A stretch of 64,000 bases of DNA from contig NZ_JALHLP010000001.1 of the NCBI RefSeq assembly GCF_022844465.1, positions 496,001 through 560,000 on the forward strand, in the 5' to 3' direction. Numbering within the stretch: the stretch's first letter is position 1; each line of letters begins with the position of its first letter. This stretch comes from Bradyrhizobium sp. (GTDB lineage: Bacteria; Pseudomonadota; Alphaproteobacteria; Rhizobiales; Xanthobacteraceae). This document shows, piece after piece, positions 17,130-26,493 of this stretch. The position numbers and the translations under genes are program-made. Under the pieces are notes generated by a model. The model did no database searches and had not been told where the DNA came from. It saw only the letters and a program-made list of their open reading frames with translations.

Positions 17130-17903
17130 TCAGACCTTCAGCGCCGCCAAAATGGCCACCGCAGCCTGGAAATCGACCAGACGAGAGGCTCGACGCGCGG
17201 CTACCTCCTCGTCCATGCCCCATTTCTCGATGTTCCAGTCCTCGTCGACATGGGCCGCCGCCCAGACCTGATCGGCGTCGCTGACGCCGTGCAGCAGCGC
17301 CAGCGCCAGCAGAGCCGACCCGGTCAGCGTCGTCACCACATGCAGCGCCGCCACCGACCAGGCGTCAGCCGGAAACGCGCCGCGCGCCGCCGCGATCGCC
17401 TGCGCCGGCTGGGTCACATGCACGATCCCCTCGGACAGGATGAAATGCGCCCCCAATTCCCTGGCGGCCCAGGCCAGCACGGGATCCCAATATGCGGCCT
17501 CCCTGGCGACCAGCGCCGCGGGATGGCCCGCGCGATAGAAAAGCAGATCGGTGCCGAGATATTTGGCGACGTCCTCAGCTACCGCATCGACGCGATCGCC
17601 GATCTCGGCGACACTGTTGGCAAAGCGGGTCAGCGGCATGGCCAAGGGATTGATGGTCTCGCCTTGCGCATTCCATTCCGCCGCGATGGCTTCCGCAATG
17701 CCGGCTTTCGGCGCCAGCACCTGGCGGCCGGACGGCGTGCGGATCGGCCTGCCATCGAGCGTGACCGCAAACCCGCCATCGGCCTCTGCGAATCCGGCAA
17801 CCTTGTAGAAGCGCTTGCGCTGGGGCGTGCGCGAGCCGCGGCGCACCGCCTCCTCGGGATCGAACGGTGATTGCCCGGCGACTTCGTCGAATAGCTCACG
17901 CAT
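17130..17903 (-). CDS. ATP12 family F1-ATPase assembly chaperone
   Basis: This is a 257-residue protein of the ATP12 family, which in mitochondria binds the F1 alpha subunit during ATP synthase assembly. The family signature segments are FYKVAGFAEADGGFAVTLDGRPIRTPSG near the start, AEWNAQGETINPLAMPLTRFANS in the middle and VWAAAHVDEDWNIEKWG at the end. Alphaproteobacteria have it as a single copy, usually apart from the atp operon, as here. It starts 30 bases after the pseudouridine synthase stop on the same strand and is probably in that operon. Confidence 0.9.
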   Translation of the reverse strand: MRELFDEVAGQSPFDPEEAVRRGSRTPQRKRFYKVAGFAEADGGFAVTLDGRPIRTPSGRQVLAPKAGIAEAIAAEWNAQGETINPLAMPLTRFANSVAEIGDRVDAVAEDVAKYLGTDLLFYRAGHPAALVAREAAYWDPVLAWAARELGAHFILSEGIVHVTQPAQAIAAARGAFPADAWSVAALHVVTTLTGSALLALALLHGVSDADQVWAAAHVDEDWNIEKWGMDEEVAARRASRLVDFQAAVAILAALKV

Positions 17904-17933
17904 GCGGTTCTCGGCTTCCGGCGGTGACGAGGC

Positions 17934-19130
17934 CTATTCCTCCGGCGCGTTCTCGATCGGATCGAAACGGTCGGCCTCGAGCCCGAGCAAATTCCAGGAT
18001 TGCAGCATGTGCGGCGGCAGCGGCGCGCTGACATCGATCACGCCGCCGCGCGGGTGCGGAATCGAAATCCGCCGCGCCAGCAGATGCAGGCGGTTCTGAA
18101 GCCCGCCCGGCAGCTCCCAGTTCTCCTTGTTGAAATATTTGGGATCGCCGACGATCGCGTGATCGATATGCGCCATGTGCGCGCGCAGTTGATGGGTGCG
18201 CCCGGTGACCGGCTTCAGCGAGATCCAGGCGAGCTTCTGCGCCGAGGTCTCGACGACGGCGTAATGGGTCACGGCGTGGCTTGCGCCCTCGTCGCCATGC
18301 CTGGCGATCCGCATGATGGTGTCGTCCTCGCTCTCCTCCTTGGCAAGATAAGTCGAGATGCGGCCCTGCTTCGGCTTCGGCACGCCCGCCACCAGCGCCC
18401 AGTAGATCTTTCGCGCGGAACGGTGGCGGAACGAGCCGGTCAGCGCGGTCGCGGCAAAGCGCGTTTTCGCAATCAGCAGGCAGCCCGAGGTTTCCTTGTC
18501 GAGCCGATGCACCAGCCGCGGCTTCTGGCCCTTGGCGTCGCGCATCACCTCCAGCATGTCATCGACATTGCGGGTGATGCCCGAGCCGCCCTGGACCGCG
18601 AGCCCGGCCGGCTTGTTCAGCACCATGACGTCGGCGTCCTCGAACAGGATCATGTCCTTGAGTGCCTGCAGCGTTTTGTTGGCGGCTTCCGAGAGCGGGC
18701 CGGCAGCCTTGGGCGTGTCCAGCCGCAGCGGCGGGATGCGCACGCTCTGGCCTTCCTCCAGCCGGTCCTTGCTGTCGGCGCGCTTGCCGTTGACCCGCAA
18801 CTCGCCTTTGCGGACGACCCGCTGGATGTGGGAGAACGACAGGCCGGGGAAGCGCGCCTCGAGAAAGCGGTCAACCCGCATGTTGTTCTCGTCCGCGGTC
18901 ACCACGACGGTCTGAACCTTGGTCGGCAGCGGCAGCAGCTCGGGCGCGGCCTTTTCCGGCTCCGGCACAAAAGGCATTGCGGCGCGCGGCGGCGAGGCCG
19001 GGAACCGCGGCGGCGGCTTTCCGCCCGGACGACGGGCCTGCGGCCGCTCGGCCGGCGAGCCCCGATAAGGACGTGCGCCCTTCGGACGATCGCCCGCCGG
19101 GCGGAGAGGTTTCTTGACGCGACGGCTCAT
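17934..19130 (-). CDS. RluA-family pseudouridine synthase with an N-terminal Pro/Arg-rich extension
   Basis: This is a 398-residue RNA-modifying enzyme that isomerises uridine to pseudouridine, probably in 23S rRNA (RluC/D type). It has an S4 RNA-binding domain (residues 84-135, with FLEARFPGLSFSHIQRVVRKGEL), then the catalytic domain. HRLDKETSG (208-216) contains the catalytic Asp-211. GRTHQLRAHMAH and the LHLLARRISIPHP strand are further family motifs. Residues 1-70 are an unusual basic, proline-rich extension. Start ATG 19130 was chosen over 19187 because the protein then begins MSRRVKK; the ribosome site is weak. It is the first gene of the pair with ATP12. Confidence 0.88.
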   Translation of the reverse strand: MSRRVKKPLRPAGDRPKGARPYRGSPAERPQARRPGGKPPPRFPASPPRAAMPFVPEPEKAAPELLPLPTKVQTVVVTADENNMRVDRFLEARFPGLSFSHIQRVVRKGELRVNGKRADSKDRLEEGQSVRIPPLRLDTPKAAGPLSEAANKTLQALKDMILFEDADVMVLNKPAGLAVQGGSGITRNVDDMLEVMRDAKGQKPRLVHRLDKETSGCLLIAKTRFAATALTGSFRHRSARKIYWALVAGVPKPKQGRISTYLAKEESEDDTIMRIARHGDEGASHAVTHYAVVETSAQKLAWISLKPVTGRTHQLRAHMAHIDHAIVGDPKYFNKENWELPGGLQNRLHLLARRISIPHPRGGVIDVSAPLPPHMLQSWNLLGLEADRFDPIENAPEE

Positions 19131-19279
19131 GATTGCTGCGGCTCCGGAGACAAGCGGTTGCGTAGCGCAAATGTCGGTTATCGTCACGGTTAATTCGGCG
19201 CAATTCCGACCATCCCATCGCCCTGTTCAGCCGGAACGGAGTTCCGCGCGCCCGCCAAGGACGGGCGCGACGGCGCGCC

Positions 19280-19996
19280 CTACTTGCACTGGGCGACGCT
19301 TCTCACTGCGGTCAGATCGCTGGCGGACGTGGGAGACGGACGCTGCCTGGCGGCCTGCTCCGCCGCCGCACAGGCCGACGCCGGGTCGCCATTCTGGAAG
19401 CGCGCCCAGGCGAGATTGGTCCAGGCATCGGCCAGATCGGGCGCATCCCGGGTCGCCTGTTCCAGCACCGGCTCAGCCTCGCGTGGCCGCTTGGCGATCA
19501 GCAGCAGGCGGCCGTAGTCGGCATTGAGCGCCTTCAACGGCTGCGGCTGCCTGAGCGCGATCCTGAACAGCTCTTCTGCGGCGTCGAAGTCCTTGAAACG
19601 GATTTGAGCAACCGCAGCGAAGCCATGGTAGACGCCGCTTTGCTCGGGTGAAATCAGAAACGCCTGGTTGAACCGCTGCGCGGCCTCTCCCATCTTGCCG
19701 GCGTTGATCGCCCGCCAGCCGCGCTTGGTGGTTTCCTCAAACGCCTTCTCCCGCGTGCCGGCCGCCTGAATGATGGCGGTAACGAAGTTCGCATCGGCAG
19801 CCTTCTGCGCTGAGTCCTTGATCGAAAATCCGAAGAACGGCTGCTCATTGATCGGCGCCGGATAGGTTCGCCTGGTCACCTGCACGCCCGGTGCGACATC
19901 GACGGTGTCGGCGGTTGCAGAAAATGCAGACGCCAGCGTTGCCACAAGCGCGGCGATCCAGATTGCCTGCTTTCGATGATTTCCAGAACCGCTCAT
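19280..19996 (-). CDS. secreted TPR-repeat protein
   Basis: This is a 238-residue protein with a signal peptide (about 1-29, ending SATA). Residues 90-215 form several tetratricopeptide repeats (GWRAINAGKMGEAAQRFNQAFLISPEQ, then two more such units ending YLNP-like turns), a protein-binding scaffold. Its start overlaps the rarA stop by four bases (ATGA), so it belongs to the same operon as rarA and the Deg protease. A periplasmic partner role with the Deg protease is plausible but not shown. Confidence 0.75.
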   Translation of the reverse strand: MSGSGNHRKQAIWIAALVATLASAFSATADTVDVAPGVQVTRRTYPAPINEQPFFGFSIKDSAQKAADANFVTAIIQAAGTREKAFEETTKRGWRAINAGKMGEAAQRFNQAFLISPEQSGVYHGFAAVAQIRFKDFDAAEELFRIALRQPQPLKALNADYGRLLLIAKRPREAEPVLEQATRDAPDLADAWTNLAWARFQNGDPASACAAAEQAARQRPSPTSASDLTAVRSVAQCK

Positions 19997-21336
19997 TCGC
20001 CCTCCCCTCGCGCGCGCTCCTTGCGCAGCCTGGCCCAGTACTCCAGCCGCTTGCGGATTTCCCGCTCGTAACCGCGATCGGGTGGATCGTAGAATGTCTG
20101 TCGCCCCAGCGCTTCCGGGAAGTAGTCCTGGCCGGAGAACGCTTCCGGCGCGTCGTGGTCGTAGGCGTAGCCCGAGCCATAGCCTTCCGACTTCATCAGC
20201 TTGGTCGGCGAGTTCAGGATGTGCTTGGGCGGCAGCAGCGATCCACCCTCCTTTGCCGTGCGCATCGCAGCGCCAAACGCCTTGTAGGCCGCGTTCGATT
20301 TCGGCGCGGTGGCGAGATAGATCACGGCCTGCGCGATCGCCAGTTCGCCCTCCGGCGACCCCAGAAAATCGAAGGCATCCTTGGCGGCGTTGCAGATCAC
20401 CAGCGCCTGCGGATCGGCAAGCCCGATGTCCTCGACCGCCATGCGCACCACGCGCCGCGCCAGGAACAGCGGATCCTCGCCCGCATCCAGCATGCGCGCG
20501 AGGTAATACAGCGCGGCATCAGGGTCGGAGCCGCGCACCGATTTATGCAGCGCCGAGATCAAATTGTAATGACCGTCGGCCGACTTGTCGTAGATCGGCG
20601 CCCGGCGCTGCAGGATCTCCTGCAGCTGCACGGCGTTGAAGACTTCATCCTTACGCGCGGCGCGCCAGACTTCTTCGGCGAGCGTCAGCGCGGCGCGGCC
20701 GTCGCCATCGGCCATCCGTACCAGCACCGCGCGCGCTTCCGCATCCAGCGGCAACTTCCTGCCTTCGATCGCTTCGGCATGGGCATAGAGCTTCTCGATC
20801 GCGCCCGGATCGAGCGAATGAAACACCAGAACCCGCGCCCGCGACAACAGCGCGGCGTTCAGCTCAAACGACGGATTTTCGGTGGTGGCGCCGACCAGCA
20901 CGACGGTGCCGTCCTCCATCACGGGCAGAAACGAATCCTGCTGCGCGCGGTTGAAGCGATGCACTTCGTCGACGAACAACAGCGTGCCCTTGCCCATCTC
21001 GCGCCGGGCGCGCGCCGAGTCGAACACCTTTTTCAGGTCGGCGACGCCGGAGAACACCGCCGAAATCTGCTCGAAATGCAGGTCGGTGGCGTCCGCCAGC
21101 AACCGCGCCACCGTGGTCTTGCCGGTACCCGGCGGCCCCCAGAACACCAGCGAACCAAGCGTCCGGGTCGCCAGCATCCGCGTCAGCGCGCCGTCGGGAC
21201 CGAGGATATGATCCTGTCCAACGACATCGACGAGCGCCCGCGGACGCAGCCGGTCGGGCAGCGGATGCGGCGCATCCTGCTCCAGCCCTGCCGCCGCAAA
21301 CAGATTGGCGGCCTCGCGTGGTTGCTTCGGGCTCAT
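19993..21336 (-). CDS. rarA: replication-associated recombination protein A (RarA/MgsA)
   Basis: This is a 447-residue AAA+ ATPase that acts at stalled replication forks. The N-terminal domain carries Walker A GPPGTGKT (67-74), Walker B LLFVDEVHRF and an arginine-finger region (LLSRARVL). The C-terminal half matches the RarA tetramerisation domain (HKSVRGSDPDAALYYLARML, then GYGSGYAYDHDAPEAF), which separates it from clamp-loader subunits. It overlaps the upstream Deg protease stop and the downstream TPR gene start by four bases each, making one coupled operon. Confidence 0.92.
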   Translation of the reverse strand: MSPKQPREAANLFAAAGLEQDAPHPLPDRLRPRALVDVVGQDHILGPDGALTRMLATRTLGSLVFWGPPGTGKTTVARLLADATDLHFEQISAVFSGVADLKKVFDSARARREMGKGTLLFVDEVHRFNRAQQDSFLPVMEDGTVVLVGATTENPSFELNAALLSRARVLVFHSLDPGAIEKLYAHAEAIEGRKLPLDAEARAVLVRMADGDGRAALTLAEEVWRAARKDEVFNAVQLQEILQRRAPIYDKSADGHYNLISALHKSVRGSDPDAALYYLARMLDAGEDPLFLARRVVRMAVEDIGLADPQALVICNAAKDAFDFLGSPEGELAIAQAVIYLATAPKSNAAYKAFGAAMRTAKEGGSLLPPKHILNSPTKLMKSEGYGSGYAYDHDAPEAFSGQDYFPEALGRQTFYDPPDRGYEREIRKRLEYWARLRKERARGEGE

Positions 21337-22727
21337 CCGCCCAGCGTCACGTTGATCTGCTGCCCGCCGCGCACCACGACGATGCGCCAGAGTCGGGATG
21401 TCGCTTTCGAAACCCGGTCAAGATCGCTGGTCTTGCCGATCTTCTGGTTGTTGACCGCAAGAATGACGTCGCCCTTCTGAAAGCCGACGCTGGCCGCCGT
21501 GCCGCCCTCCGCGAGATCGACCACCACGACGCCCTCGATCTGTGAGTCGAGATTCAGTTCGTCGGCAACCGCCGGCGATATGTTGGCGACCTTCGCGCCC
21601 TGGAACGGCGAGCGCGCGGTGAGGACAATCTCGTCGCGGTTGGTATCGGGCGCGGTCTCCAGCGGCACCGTCAGCCTGACGATCCGGCCGGCGCGCTGCA
21701 CGTCGATCTGCGCGGTGCCGCCCAGCTGACGGGTGGCGAAGCGGTAGTCGAACGCGTTGGGATCCTCGATCGTCTGCCCCTCGACCGCGACGATCAGGTC
21801 GGACAGTCTCAACCCCGCGCGCGCGGCCGGGCTGTTTGGCGCGACATTGGCGACCAAGGCGCCGTTCGGCAGTTTCAGGCCCAGCGTCTCGGCGATTTCG
21901 GGCGTCACCGCCTGCAACTTTGCCCCGAGCCAGGGCCGTTTGACCGCCTTGCCGCCGCTCTTGGCGGACGCGACCACGACCCGCACCATGTTGGCTGGAA
22001 TCGCAAAGCCGATGCCCTGCGAGCCGCCGGAGCGCGAGAAGATCGCGGTGTTGATGCCGACGAGCCTGCCGGCCATGTCGACCAGCGCACCACCGGAATT
22101 GCCGGGGTTGATCGCCGCGTCGGTCTGGATGAAGAACTGGTAGTCGGTGATGCCGACCTTGGTGCGGGCCAACGCGGAAACGATCCCGTGGGTGACGGTC
22201 TGGCCGACGCCGAAGGGATTGCCCATCGCCAGCACCACGTCGCCGACCTGAAGTTCATCGGAATTGGCGAAGTCCAGCGTTATGAATTTCTCCCTGGCGT
22301 CCTTGATCCGTAGCACCGCCAGGTCGGTGCGGCTGTCCTTGAGCACGATCTCGGCCTCGAATTCACGCTTGTCGGCAAGCGATATCTTCACCTGGTCCGC
22401 GCCCTCGATCACATGGTTGTTCGTAACCACCAGTCCGGACGGATCGACCATGACGCCTGACCCGAGCGAACGCTGCATTTGTTCCGGCTGCTGCCCCGGC
22501 ACCCCGAAGAAGCGGCGAAAGATAGGATCGTCCAGCAGCGGATTCCGGTTCTGTACCGTCTTGCCGGCGTAAACGTTCACCACCGCCGGCTGCGCGCGCT
22601 GCACGATCGGGGCATAGGAAAGCCTGAGTTCTGCGGGCGACGTCGGCAAGCGGCGGTCTTGCGCGGCCGATGGACCTGCGGCCACCACCGTCATGAGGAA
22701 TGCCGACACAATTCGGAGTACGATCAT
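21333..22727 (-). CDS. Deg/HtrA-type periplasmic serine protease
   Basis: This is a 464-residue precursor with a signal peptide ending SAAQ (about 1-23). It degrades misfolded envelope proteins and can act as chaperone. The catalytic triad is complete: His-105 in TNNHVIEG, Asp-135 in RTDLAVL and Ser-211 in GNSGGA. Two PDZ domains follow (about 275-360 and 385-455). The frame is open upstream to 23216, but that part is antisense to the quinone oxidoreductase gene; ATG 22727 begins directly with the signal peptide. Its stop overlaps the rarA start (ATGA). It is divergent from the gene at 22908. Confidence 0.92.
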   Translation of the reverse strand: MIVLRIVSAFLMTVVAAGPSAAQDRRLPTSPAELRLSYAPIVQRAQPAVVNVYAGKTVQNRNPLLDDPIFRRFFGVPGQQPEQMQRSLGSGVMVDPSGLVVTNNHVIEGADQVKISLADKREFEAEIVLKDSRTDLAVLRIKDAREKFITLDFANSDELQVGDVVLAMGNPFGVGQTVTHGIVSALARTKVGITDYQFFIQTDAAINPGNSGGALVDMAGRLVGINTAIFSRSGGSQGIGFAIPANMVRVVVASAKSGGKAVKRPWLGAKLQAVTPEIAETLGLKLPNGALVANVAPNSPAARAGLRLSDLIVAVEGQTIEDPNAFDYRFATRQLGGTAQIDVQRAGRIVRLTVPLETAPDTNRDEIVLTARSPFQGAKVANISPAVADELNLDSQIEGVVVVDLAEGGTAASVGFQKGDVILAVNNQKIGKTSDLDRVSKATSRLWRIVVVRGGQQINVTLGG

Positions 22728-22822
22728 CAAGGTTTCCCGAGGGGCTGGTCGGTCAATATAGACTTCCTGGCCCCTGAATAGAAGGGAATCGCACGATCGA
22801 GTGGTTGTTTTCGGTGACTTCA

Positions 22823-22838
22823 GGAAGCCATCGCTTCC
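22823..22838. promoter_or_regulatory. perfect inverted repeat in a divergent spacer, possible operator
   Basis: GGAAGC and GCTTCC pair with a four-base spacer. It lies between the divergent Deg protease (start 22727) and quinone oxidoreductase (start 22908) genes. Position and symmetry fit an operator, but no regulator is identified. Confidence 0.25.
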
Positions 22839-22907
22839 ACACTTGCATTTTCGCTTCAGAACGGCACCGTAGCAAGGAATTACCGGACCAACAGGGAGAA
22901 CCGTCGC

Positions 22908-23921
22908 ATGAAGGCCGTCGGATACAAGAAGTCGCTGCCGATCGAAGCGGCAGACTCGCTGATCGATTTCGAGGTTGCGAAACCCGAGCCCAAAGGGCGC
23001 GATGTCCGCGTCGCCGTGAAAGCGATCTCCGCCAACCCGGTTGACTACAAGGTCCGCAAGCGCGCCGCCCCGCCCGAAGGCGAGACCAAGATACTCGGCT
23101 ATGACGCCGCAGGAATCGTCGACGCCGTCGGCGCCGATGTCACCTTGCTCAAGCCGGGCGATGAGGTATTCTATGCCGGCTCGATCCTGCGCCAGGGCAC
23201 CAACGCGGAATTTCACTTGGTCGACGAGCGCATCGTCGGACGCAAGCCGAAATCGCTGTCGTTCGCACAGGCCGCGGCGCTGCCGCTGACCTCGATCACC
23301 GCATGGGAATTGCTGTTTGACCGGCTTGGCGTCAGGCCCGGCAAGAGCGTCGATCCACGCACGCTGCTGATCACCGGCGGCGCCGGTGGCGTCGGCTCAA
23401 TCCTGATCCAGCTCGCGCGCCGACTCACCGGGCTGACGGTGGTCGCGACCGCCACGCGCCCGGAGTCGCAGAAATGGTGCCTCGACCTTGGCGCGCATGC
23501 CGTGATCGATCATTCCAGGCCGATGAAGGAACAGGTCGAAAAACTGAAACTGCCGCCGGTGGCGTTGGTCGCAAGCCTGACCTTCACCGACCAGCATTAC
23601 AAGGCGATCGCGGATTTCATGGCGCCGCAGGGCAAGTTCGGCCTGATCGACGATCCCCCGGAATTCAGCGTCAGCGCCTTCAAGGGCAAAGCCATCTCGA
23701 TCCATTGGGAATCGATGTTCACCCGCTCCTCTTTCCAGACGCCGGACATGATCGCCCAGCATCACCTGCTCAACGACGTCGGCGACCTCACCGACAAGGG
23801 CGTGCTGCGCACCACGCTCGACCAGACCTTCGGAACCATCAACGCCGCCAACCTCAAGCGGGCGCACGCGCTTCTGGAATCCGGCAAATCCCGCGGCAAG
23901 ATCGTGATGGAGGGGTGGTAG
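22908..23921 (+). CDS. zinc-type alcohol dehydrogenase family protein (quinone oxidoreductase-like)
   Basis: This is a 337-residue medium-chain dehydrogenase/reductase of the quinone-oxidoreductase branch, which reduces quinones or enones with NADPH. It has the N-terminal GroES-like fold (ANPVDYKVRKRA, GYDAAGIVDAVG), then the nucleotide-binding motif GGAGGVGS (157-164). The catalytic zinc ligands of true alcohol dehydrogenases are absent, as in this branch. It starts behind GGGAG. It is a stand-alone gene, divergent from the Deg operon. The substrate cannot be given. Confidence 0.88.
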   Translation: MKAVGYKKSLPIEAADSLIDFEVAKPEPKGRDVRVAVKAISANPVDYKVRKRAAPPEGETKILGYDAAGIVDAVGADVTLLKPGDEVFYAGSILRQGTNAEFHLVDERIVGRKPKSLSFAQAAALPLTSITAWELLFDRLGVRPGKSVDPRTLLITGGAGGVGSILIQLARRLTGLTVVATATRPESQKWCLDLGAHAVIDHSRPMKEQVEKLKLPPVALVASLTFTDQHYKAIADFMAPQGKFGLIDDPPEFSVSAFKGKAISIHWESMFTRSSFQTPDMIAQHHLLNDVGDLTDKGVLRTTLDQTFGTINAANLKRAHALLESGKSRGKIVMEGW

Positions 23922-24109
23922 CTGGCGGCCAAAGGTCCACCGAACGCTCCCTGAACATTCGTTCATGAAGATTAAATTCGCCGCCAATACCCTTGAAGGC
24001 CGCGCTTTGGGCAACAAATCCCGATTGAAAGCGTTTAGCGAGCGTCCATCTTGCTGAAACGAACACCGCCCCGAATGTGTTCTGGGCTTGTTACTGAAAG
24101 GAGCAGTCT

Positions 24110-24535
24110 ATGAGGAAGGCAACCTTGGGATTGGCCGTTGCGGGGGTCCTTGGCTTGACCGCGGTAACCTCTCCGTCGCCCGCAGAAGCCCGGCGCGGCT
24201 TTCTTCCGGGATTGGCCGGCGGGCTGATCGCGGGAGCAGTGATCGGCGGAATAGCCTCCAATGCATATGCGTATGGTCCGGGATACGGCTACCATGGCGG
24301 ATATGCCCCGGCCTATTATGGAGGCCACTACGGCCCGACCTACCATCGGAGCTACTATCGCCCGGCGTATTACGTCGGCTATGCGCCAGCGTATTATGGT
24401 GGTTATTCAAGCTACTACCACGAACCATATGTTCCCGTGGTGCGATATCATCGCGTGGTTCGCCCGGCGTTTGCCTACCATCCGCACCGGCATTACCACC
24501 ACCGTCACCATCGCCACCACTGGCATCACTGGTGA
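24110..24535 (+). CDS. secreted Tyr/Gly/His-rich protein, unknown function
   Basis: This is a 141-residue precursor with a signal peptide (1-27, ending AEA). A short hydrophobic glycine-rich stretch follows (FLPGLAGGLIAGAVIGGIAS). The rest is Tyr/Gly repeats (YYGGHYGPTYHRSYYRPAYY) and ends in a dense His/Arg/Trp tail (residues 123-141). The His cluster could bind metal such as Ni, Cu or Zn; this is inference. The gene has a strong AAGGAG ribosome site. The upstream region holds a TGAAC-N4-GTTCA palindrome at about 23951-23964 that may be an operator. Confidence 0.7.
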   Translation: MRKATLGLAVAGVLGLTAVTSPSPAEARRGFLPGLAGGLIAGAVIGGIASNAYAYGPGYGYHGGYAPAYYGGHYGPTYHRSYYRPAYYVGYAPAYYGGYSSYYHEPYVPVVRYHRVVRPAFAYHPHRHYHHRHHRHHWHHW

Positions 24536-24645
24536 TCGACAAAGAGACTCTTGAAAGCAAAAAGCGGCGCCACGGCGCCGTTGGCGCTGGCGCCAAGGCC
24601 GATCCCCGCACCGGGATGACCGGCGCTCCCGATGACGCCACCACC

Positions 24646-24677
24646 AAAAACAAAACCCCGCCGAAATCGACGGGGTT
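24646..24677 (-). terminator. terminator of the ribosomal alpha operon (after rplQ)
   Basis: Read on the minus strand, CCCCGTCG and CGGCGGGG pair (one G-U) around ATTT and are followed by TTTTGTTTTT. It lies about 60 bases after the rplQ stop at 24735, at the end of the long translation cluster. Confidence 0.75.
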
Positions 24678-24690
24678 TGTCAGCAGTCTG

Positions 24691-24716
24691 AGCGGCGCCA
24701 AGGCGCCGCTTTTTTT
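24691..24716 (+). terminator. rho-independent terminator, plus strand
   Basis: AGCGGCGCC and GGCGCCGCT form a 9-base-pair stem with a two-base loop, followed by seven T. On the plus strand it would end transcripts from the 24110 gene or read-through into rplQ. It is back-to-back with the rplQ terminator. Confidence 0.75.
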
Positions 24717-24734
24717 CAGTCCGTCGAGACAGGC

Positions 24735-25151
24735 TCAGGCGGCTTCAGCGGCCTTTTCCCGCACCGGGCCGGAGTCCTGGCCCTTGGCGTCGACGTCGCG
24801 GTCGACGAACTCGATCACCGCCATCGGCGCGTTGTCGCCGTAACGGAAGCCAGCCTTGATGATGCGGGTGTATCCGCCCTGACGGTCCTTGTAACGGGGC
24901 GCCAGCGTGTCAAATAGTTTCCTGACCTGATCCTTGTCGCGCATCTCGGAGATCGCCTGACGACGCATGGCCAGTCCGCCCTTCTTGCCGAGTGTCACCA
25001 GCTTCTCCACGATCGGGCGCAATTCCTTCGCCTTCGGCAGCGTGGTGACGATCTGCTCGTGCTTGATCAGCGCCGCGCACATGTTGGCGAACATCGCTTT
25101 GCGATGCTCGGCGGTACGGTTGAGCTTGCGATGAACCTTGCCGTGACGCAT
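24735..25151 (-). CDS. rplQ: 50S ribosomal protein L17
   Basis: This is a 138-residue large-subunit protein. The [24 protein letters not shown] start is the L17 signature and the [12 protein letters not shown] segment follows; the C-terminal extension ([22 protein letters not shown]) is the acidic tail seen in alphaproteobacteria. It is the last gene of the alpha part of the cluster, 188 bases after rpoA, with a repeat element in that gap and a terminator after it. Confidence 0.97.
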   Translation of the reverse strand: MRHGKVHRKLNRTAEHRKAMFANMCAALIKHEQIVTTLPKAKELRPIVEKLVTLGKKGGLAMRRQAISEMRDKDQVRKLFDTLAPRYKDRQGGYTRIIKAGFRYGDNAPMAVIEFVDRDVDAKGQDSGPVREKAAEAA

Positions 25152-25234
25152 TTTTGTATTCCTTGAATTCCATTCGTCGCGACGGTTCGTCGGACTTGTT
25201 GCTCAGGTGGGCTGCCTGCGTTCGCCCTGTCATG

Positions 25235-25332
25235 TCATTCCGGACGTCGCGAAGCGGCGATCCGGAATCTCGAGATTCTCGGGTGCGCAATTGCGCACCA
25301 TAGTTCGATGCTGACGCATCGCCCCGGAATGA
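25235..25332. repeat. palindromic repeat with TCATTCCGG ends
   Basis: The ends TCATTCCGG and CCGGAATGA are perfect inverted 9-mers about 80 bases apart. The interior has further self-complementary blocks (GGTGCGCAATTGCGCACC is itself a palindrome). This long hairpin element is a type I know from Bradyrhizobium genomes. It fills most of the gap between rpoA and rplQ, so it is transcribed as part of the operon. Confidence 0.7.
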
Positions 25333-25339
25333 CGAATTC

Positions 25340-26359
25340 TCAGTAGTGATCCTCGAAGCGCTTGGCCAGTTCGTCGATATTCTCGGGCGGCCAGCCCGGC
25401 ACTTCCATGCCGAGATGCAGACCCATCTGGGCCAGAACTTCCTTGATCTCGTTCAGCGACTTGCGGCCGAAATTCGGGGTCCGGAGCATTTCGGCTTCCG
25501 ACTTCTGCACGAGGTCGCCGATGTATACGATATTATCGTTCTTCAGGCAGTTGGCCGAACGCACCGAAAGTTCGAGTTCGTCCACCTTCTTGAGGAAGGC
25601 CGGGTTGAATGCGAGATCCGGGATGATCTCCTGCGCCACTTCCTTGCGAGGCTCTTCGAAGTTCACGAACACATTGAGCTGATCCTGCAGGATGCGGGCG
25701 GCATAGGCCACCGCGTCTTCCGGCGTGATCGCACCGTTGGTCTCGATCGTCATGGTCAGCTTGTCATAGTCGAGGATCTGGCCCTCACGGGTGTTCTCGA
25801 CCTTGTAGGAGACCTTTCGCACCGGCGAAAACAGACTGTCGACCGGAATGAGCCCGATCGGCGCATCCTCGGGGCGGTTGCGCTCGGCGGCGACATAGCC
25901 CTTGCCGGCGGCGACGGTGAACTCCATGCGGATTTCTGCGCCCTCGTCCAGCGTGCAAATCTGCAGGTCGGGGTTCAGCACCACGACGTCGCCGACGGTC
26001 TGGATGTCGCCGGCGGTAACGGCGCCAGGGCCCGACTTCTTGACGACCATGCGCTTGGGGCCGTCGCCCTGCATCTTGATCGAGATGTCCTTGATGTTGA
26101 GGACGATGTCGGTAACGTCCTCGCGAACGCCCGCGATCGAAGAGAATTCGTGCAGCACGCCGTCGATATGCACCGACTGCACCGCCGCGCCTTGCAACGA
26201 CGACAGCAGGATGCGGCGCAGCGCGTTGCCGAGGGTCTGGCCGAAACCGCGTTCGAGCGGTTCGGCGACGACGGTTGCAAACCTGGTTGCATCATTGCCC
26301 GGCGTGATCTGCAGCTTGTTCGGTCGAATAAGTTCTTGCCAATTCTTCTGGATCGTCAC
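25340..26359 (-). CDS. rpoA: RNA polymerase alpha subunit
   Basis: This is a 339-residue subunit that nucleates RNA polymerase assembly and, with its C-terminal domain, contacts UP elements and activators. The N-terminal domain shows [23 protein letters not shown]; the C-terminal domain ends with [31 protein letters not shown]. The start is GTG at 26359 with AAGGGG upstream. It lies 134 bases after rpsK. As in other alphaproteobacteria, rpsD is not between rpsK and rpoA. Confidence 0.97.
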   Translation of the reverse strand: MTIQKNWQELIRPNKLQITPGNDATRFATVVAEPLERGFGQTLGNALRRILLSSLQGAAVQSVHIDGVLHEFSSIAGVREDVTDIVLNIKDISIKMQGDGPKRMVVKKSGPGAVTAGDIQTVGDVVVLNPDLQICTLDEGAEIRMEFTVAAGKGYVAAERNRPEDAPIGLIPVDSLFSPVRKVSYKVENTREGQILDYDKLTMTIETNGAITPEDAVAYAARILQDQLNVFVNFEEPRKEVAQEIIPDLAFNPAFLKKVDELELSVRSANCLKNDNIVYIGDLVQKSEAEMLRTPNFGRKSLNEIKEVLAQMGLHLGMEVPGWPPENIDELAKRFEDHY

Positions 26360-26493
26360 TTTGTCACCCCTTCGGGTCCATAGACCGGCCAGTCGATCTG
26401 CGTTTGGATCACTGGCGTTGGAGATCGCGGGTCAGTCCGCGGCAGTCAAATTTCAAAACATCGCGGAGCGGCCAAGCCGTCCGCGACCAAACG

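Noticed and set aside
22728..23216. N-terminal extension of the Deg protease frame
   Set aside because: The extra 163 codons are antisense to the quinone oxidoreductase, and the signal peptide begins only at ATG 22727.
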